A stretch of 8,361 bases of DNA from NCBI GenBank assembly GCA_030640495.1, contig DAOWJH010000014.1, forward strand, positions 1 through 8,361, read 5' to 3'. Each line of letters starts with the position of its first letter. Position 1 is the first letter of the stretch. The position numbers were made by a program, and so were the translations under genes. Source of the stretch: Dehalococcoidia bacterium. Its GTDB lineage: Bacteria > Chloroflexota > Dehalococcoidia > Dehalococcoidales > DAOWJH01. The notes under the pieces were generated by a model. The model saw nothing but the letters and a program-made list of their open reading frames with translations, did no database searches and was not told the origin of the DNA. Of the stretch, positions 5,953 through 8,361 are shown piece by piece.

Positions 5953-6868
5953 AATGAATCACTCCTACCAGGAAACATATTAATAACCAGGACAGCATAG
6001 ATAATAGCATTAGGTTTAAGGCAGCATCAATGGTCTCTGGTATTAGTGGGGCGTCTGCTTCCCCCAGTCTGTAATGACCCACCTTCTCCAGTTGTACACC
6101 GAGCCCACCAGCCATCGCTGCCATAGTCCAGCCAGCGTTGGGGCTTTCCGTCTTAGCATGGTCATGGAGCATAACCCGCCACGAGGCAGGAGCACCTCTC
6201 CCTGACAGAAAGGTAGCTAAAACCAGAAGCAGTGCTGTCAGTCTCGCCGGTATAAAATTAAGCACATCATCCAACCGGCTAGCAAACTTTCCCAGGTATT
6301 CATATTCCCCGTGATAGCCTACCATAGCATCCAGGGTATTGACTACTCTATAGGCAATGGCTCCGGGGACACCAAGGAGTAAAAAATAAAACAGGGGGGC
6401 AACAAAGCTATCGCAGGTGTTCTCTGCCACTGATTCCACAGTAGCTGATACCACTAGTAGCTTAGGCAAACCATGGGTGTCGCGGCTGACTAATGAGCGC
6501 AGTTCAAGGCGGGCCTCATTCAATTTGTCCTCCACCAGAAGCCTCTTGAGCCTGAGTGCTACCTGCCGTAGTCCCCTCAAGGAGAAGGTAGATTTGTAGA
6601 GCACAGCACCAATAATCACATAGGCTACAAGACTAAAGCTCTTTAAGTATAGAAGCATAAAGTAGGCAGGGGTAACAAAAAGCCCTATAGTTACCAATGT
6701 TATCCCTGAGCCATAGATAAACTGAACCCAGGGGCGCTGACTAATACTACCCCTTTCCAAGAATGAAGTGACCTTCCCCACCCAGACTACGGGGTGTATG
6801 GGGTGGGGTGGTTCGCCCAGAACTAAATCAATAGCTAAGGCGATGGACAATATGAGTAGAATGTCCAT
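5936..6868 (-). CDS. cbiB: Adenosylcobinamide-phosphate synthase, membrane protein
   Basis: CbiB (named CobD in the aerobic-pathway nomenclature) attaches aminopropanol or its phosphate to the propionate side chain of adenosylcobyric acid. The 310 residues have the expected length and several membrane segments (about 1-18, 52-74, 80-92, 155-173, 208-222 and 284-308). Diagnostic motifs are DLVLGEPPHPIHPV (14-27), LVSRDT (126-131), ESVAENTCDSFVAPLFY (145-161), NTLDAMVGY (177-185) and SPNAGWTMAAMAG (242-254). The ATG at 6868 gives the standard family N-terminus. A GGAG lies 11 nt upstream, somewhat far. An in-frame GTG-initiated stretch with a better ribosome site lies upstream but is cut off by a TGA three codons before this ATG. 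The 3' end overlaps cobD by 17 nt, so the two are likely co-translated. Confidence 0.95.
   Translation of the reverse strand: MDILLILSIALAIDLVLGEPPHPIHPVVWVGKVTSFLERGSISQRPWVQFIYGSGITLVTIGLFVTPAYFMLLYLKSFSLVAYVIIGAVLYKSTFSLRGLRQVALRLKRLLVEDKLNEARLELRSLVSRDTHGLPKLLVVSATVESVAENTCDSFVAPLFYFLLLGVPGAIAYRVVNTLDAMVGYHGEYEYLGKFASRLDDVLNFIPARLTALLLVLATFLSGRGAPASWRVMLHDHAKTESPNAGWTMAAMAGGLGVQLEKVGHYRLGEADAPLIPETIDAALNLMLLSMLSWLLICFLVGVIHFVFTS
5962..5966 (-). promoter_or_regulatory. Ribosome binding site for the TTG start of cobD
   Basis: AGGAG inside the 3' end of cbiB lies 9 nt before TTG 5952. It is the best-placed site for the aminotransferase-like gene and supports a TTG start overlapping the cbiB stop. 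Confidence 0.6.
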
Positions 6869-6874
6869 AGGTGC

Positions 6875-6922
6875 TCAATCTCCGCTCGTTTCTATAATAT
6901 CCTTAATATCCTTGCTCACCAC
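6875..6922 (-). CDS. Possible 15-residue mini-ORF between btuF and cbiB
   Basis: A GTG at 6922 is preceded by a consensus GGAGG (6934-6930) with 7-nt spacing. The frame reads VVSKDIKDIIETSGD, then TGA at 6877-6875. It is in the same frame as cbiB, whose ATG follows two codons after the stop. The KDIKDI segment is encoded by a perfect tandem duplication of the 9-mer AAGGATATT (6913-6896). It could be a translated leader peptide, the remnant of a deleted gene start, or chance. I do not recognise the peptide, and only the ribosome site gives it weight. Confidence 0.3.
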   Translation of the reverse strand: MVSKDIKDIIETSGD

Positions 6923-6929
6923 AAATCTG

Positions 6930-6934
6930 CCTCC
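6930..6934 (-). promoter_or_regulatory. Strong Shine-Dalgarno not attached to any recognised gene
   Basis: GGAGG with ideal spacing (7 nt) to GTG 6922. It is 61 nt upstream of the cbiB ATG, too far to serve it directly, so it either drives the mini-ORF or is left over from a lost gene. Confidence 0.45.
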
Positions 6935-6946
6935 AGTATGGTGGCG

Positions 6947-7852
6947 TTACTCAAATAGTTCAGGGTGAATAATTTTTGCTATCTCCTCTAAACCCTGAAC
7001 AATACGAGGACCTGAGCGATTGACCAGGTCGCCATCAATGATATGAACTCTACCCTGCTTGACGGCAGTTAATTCCCGCCAGGCGGGGTGTGCCCTCAAT
7101 GTTTCCTCTGACATTACTGCTGTCCCGTGGCTAGCGTCAACGAGGATAACCTCAGGGTCAGCATGACATAGTGCCTCAATGCTGAATTGCACCCAGGCGC
7201 TTTGAGCGTTAGCGGCAATATTTTCCCCGCCAGCCATAGTAATAAGGGAGTCAGCAAAGGAGCCGGGGCCGGCTGTCCAAGGATTACTTAAATTAGTAGT
7301 AGCGAATGTATAGAAGACCCTAACCCGGGGAGCATCTTCCGCCGCGGTAGTAACCCGCAATATCCTATCCCGCATACTCTTAATCACTTCCCTCGCTCTC
7401 CCCTCAGCCCCGGTAATCCTACCCAGCAACTCAATGTCTTTCAGAATCCCGTCCATATCCTCAGGGTTAATAACCACACAGGTAACCCCCAAATTCTCAA
7501 GTTGGGGAATAAGGCCCTCACTGTAGCCGTCAGTAATAACTAAATCCGGGTCTTGGGCGATGATAGTTTCAATTGAGGGATTAAAATAGTTGCCCACGCT
7601 GGGTTTTAACCCGGCTTCGGGCGGGTAATTACAATAGTCGCTGACACCGACCACTCTCTCCCCCAGGTCAAGGGCAAAAAGGGTCTCAGTGATAGAGGGA
7701 ACGTGAGATACAATCCTCTGTGGAATTTTATCTATACTTACCTCCCTACCCATATCGTCGGTGAAAGTTCCGGGGTGGAACTGTGGCTGACATCCAGTAG
7801 TCATAGTAACCAATAGGCTCAACAGAGCCACAAAAATACCTAATCGCTTCAT
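6947..7852 (-). CDS. btuF: Cobalamin/corrinoid ABC transporter substrate-binding lipoprotein
   Basis: This 301-residue protein has a lipoprotein signal: MKRLGIFVALLSLLV followed by the lipobox-like TTGC, with lipidated Cys21 predicted. It would be anchored outside the cytoplasmic membrane. The mature part shows the helical-backbone binding-protein pattern of the BtuF/FecB class: DDMGREVSI, PQRIVSHVPSITETLFAL (44-61), VVGVSDYCNYP (67-77), PDLVITDGY (102-110) and, near the C-terminus, the strand VHIIDGDLV. Such proteins capture vitamin B12 or iron-siderophores. Placement directly behind a cobalamin riboswitch and at the head of the cob operon supports a corrinoid ligand. The ATG at 7852 has GGAGG about 10 nt upstream. 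The usual partner genes btuC and btuD are not adjacent, so it must share a transporter encoded elsewhere or have lost it. It lies 78 nt before cbiB. Confidence 0.88.
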   Translation of the reverse strand: MKRLGIFVALLSLLVTMTTGCQPQFHPGTFTDDMGREVSIDKIPQRIVSHVPSITETLFALDLGERVVGVSDYCNYPPEAGLKPSVGNYFNPSIETIIAQDPDLVITDGYSEGLIPQLENLGVTCVVINPEDMDGILKDIELLGRITGAEGRAREVIKSMRDRILRVTTAAEDAPRVRVFYTFATTNLSNPWTAGPGSFADSLITMAGGENIAANAQSAWVQFSIEALCHADPEVILVDASHGTAVMSEETLRAHPAWRELTAVKQGRVHIIDGDLVNRSGPRIVQGLEEIAKIIHPELFE

Positions 7853-7885
7853 TGAATATTAACCTCCAAGCTGACATTATTAGGT

Positions 7886-7923
7886 AAAAATAAAACCCCC
7901 CTCTGCTCAATACAGCAAGGGGG
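7886..7923 (-). terminator. Intrinsic terminator, expression platform of the riboswitch
   Basis: Minus-strand CCCCCTTGCT (from 7923) pairs with AGCAGAGGGGG, leaving a six-nucleotide loop GTATTG and one bulged G. The run TTTTATTTTT (7895-7886) follows immediately. It sits between the cobalamin aptamer and btuF, so it would stop transcription of the operon when the ligand is plentiful. Confidence 0.85.
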
Positions 7924-7956
7924 ATTCCTCATCGGGCTACGAGCACCATCCCACCC
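7919..7956 (-). promoter_or_regulatory. Candidate antiterminator hairpin
   Basis: Minus-strand GGGTGGGAT (7956-7948) can pair its GGGAT with ATCCC of ATCCCCC (7925-7919), with an inner CTC/GAG stem and the loop GTAGCCCGAT. This would occupy the 5' arm of the terminator. Loop bases GCCCG are complementary to the 3' strand of riboswitch P1 (CGGGC at 7985-7981), a possible link between ligand sensing and terminator choice. It is based on visual pairing only. Confidence 0.45.
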
Positions 7957-7980
7957 ATTTCTCCGCGGAGGTTCAAAAAT

Positions 7981-8105
7981 GCCCGGAGGTTCGGCGTTCT
8001 GGCTTCTGATAGAATTTATCTACCAGTTACAGCAGGCGGGACTGCGTCGGATTTTCACCGACTTGCTCTCCGGTTATGCCTGAATGGTTTCAGGCACCCC
8101 CGGGC
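7981..8105 (-). ncRNA. Cobalamin riboswitch aptamer
   Basis: The minus-strand RNA shows the conserved cobalamin aptamer landmarks. They are a perfect 8-bp hairpin TGCCTGAA-ACCA-TTCAGGCA (8096-8077), a core GTCGGTGAAAATCCGAC around 8047-8061, the CTGTAACTGG segment, and a B12-box-like GAAGCCAGAACGCC (8006-7993). Nine bases at each end form P1: GCCCGGGGG (8105-8097) with CCTCCGGGC (7989-7981), including one G-U pair. In this family adenosylcobalamin or a related corrinoid binds the aptamer and shuts off downstream genes. An intrinsic terminator and a candidate antiterminator lie between the aptamer and btuF, so control is probably at transcription termination for the whole operon. Which corrinoid is preferred cannot be read here. 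Confidence 0.93.
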
Positions 8106-8124
8106 TACTTATTCAATTTTATAT

Positions 8125-8153
8125 AGGATAAAGGAATTTGGTGAAAAAGGCAA
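8125..8153 (-). promoter_or_regulatory. Candidate promoter of the cob operon
   Basis: TTGCCT (8153-8148), a 17-nt spacer and TATCCT (8130-8125) on the minus strand, each matching the sigma70 consensus in four of six bases. The predicted start near 8118 is about 13 nt before riboswitch P1. The AT-rich bases between (TATATAAAATTG) would help opening. Placement is sensible but the match is moderate. Confidence 0.45.
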
Positions 8154-8192
8154 GGGTGTCAACCTCAAATAAACGACACTACCAAGGATAGC

Positions 8193-8361
8193 CTACTCTT
8201 CCTTTATGAGTCTTCTGACCCACAGTCGGGGTGAAGTGGAAATAATCTGTCTTAGGGCTTCCAGCTTGTTTTTAATATCTTTGGCTACCTTGTCATCGGT
8301 AACAAGCTGCTCAAGCTGGGACTGGTCAAAACTCAGCACCCGGTGCCACAGCCCCTCGGGC
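8193..8361 (-). CDS. C-terminal end of an unrecognised protein (runs off right edge)
   Basis: Reading from 8360, the minus strand is open for 55 codons and ends with TAG at 8195-8193. The translation begins PEGLWHRVLSFDQ, includes DDKVAKDIKNKLEALRQ and ends RLWVRRLIKEE. Its mixed charged/hydrophobic helical pattern looks like real protein, and the other minus-strand frame checked is broken by a stop. I do not recognise the family: the segment is predicted soluble and alpha-helical, with no membrane segment or metal-binding motif. The rest of the gene lies beyond the window. It points the same way as the cob operon but is separated from it by about 40 nt before the candidate promoter, and no T-tract terminator is visible there, so read-through into the riboswitch is possible. 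Confidence 0.6.
   Translation of the reverse strand, partial: PEGLWHRVLSFDQSQLEQLVTDDKVAKDIKNKLEALRQIISTSPRLWVRRLIKEE

Noticed and set aside
6894..6923. Possible internal promoter before cbiB (TTGTGG and TATTAT, 18-nt spacer)
   Set aside because: The -35 match is poor and the TATTAT arises from the 9-nt tandem duplication. It is not strong enough to list as a feature.
7957..7992. GAACCTCCG occurring twice plus the palindrome CTCCGCGGAG, considered as a repeat or CRISPR-like element
   Set aside because: Only two short copies, inside the riboswitch leader, best explained as RNA structure.
8157..8162. Perfect TTGACA on the minus strand upstream of the riboswitch
   Set aside because: No -10-like hexamer lies 16-18 nt downstream (AAATTC is there). 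TATCCT is 26 nt away, too far, so TTGCCT/TATCCT was preferred.

Overview
The window holds a cobalamin (vitamin B12) uptake and lower-ligand/nucleotide-loop assembly operon, read right to left on the minus strand from about 8118 down to 1051. Protein motifs and the arrangement riboswitch - btuF - cbiB - cobD - cobT - cobS - cobC - PP-loop ATPase - cobU point to an anaerobic bacterium. The cassette recalls the corrinoid-salvage clusters of Dehalococcoidia (Chloroflexota), with intermediate GC and frequent TTG/GTG starts. That assignment is an inference from gene order and style, not from a marker gene.

Right edge (8193-8361): the C-terminal end of an unrecognised minus-strand protein. Next come a candidate promoter (8125-8153), a cobalamin riboswitch (P1 at 8097-8105 paired with 7981-7989; B12 box about 7993-8006), a candidate antiterminator, and a clear intrinsic terminator (7886-7923). 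btuF, a lipoprotein substrate-binding protein, follows. The permease (btuC) and ATPase (btuD) that usually accompany it are absent, and a 78-nt gap containing a mini-ORF with a strong ribosome binding site separates btuF from cbiB.

Centre (1051-6868): cbiB, cobD, cobT, cobS, cobC, a PP-loop ATPase of the Dph6/MJ0570 family, and cobU are tightly packed, with overlaps or gaps of about 50 nt or less. Together they could convert cobyric acid plus aminopropanol phosphate (CobD, CbiB) into adenosylcobinamide phosphate, activate it with GTP (CobU), make alpha-ribazole phosphate (CobT), join the two (CobS) and remove the phosphate (CobC). No corrin-ring synthesis genes, amidases, adenosyltransferase or dimethylbenzimidazole synthesis genes are visible, which fits salvage of imported corrinoids. 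The PP-loop ATPase has no established role in this pathway.

Left end (1-914): a small plus-strand MTH1187/thiamine-binding family protein converges on cobU. It is divergent from the N-terminal part of a phosphohexomutase that runs off the left edge. The 152-bp divergent spacer carries a near-consensus promoter for the mutase whose predicted start site lies about 3 nt from the ATG (probably a leaderless mRNA), a promoter for the small gene, and perfect palindromes that look like operators.

No rRNA, tRNA, CRISPR array or mobile element was recognised.
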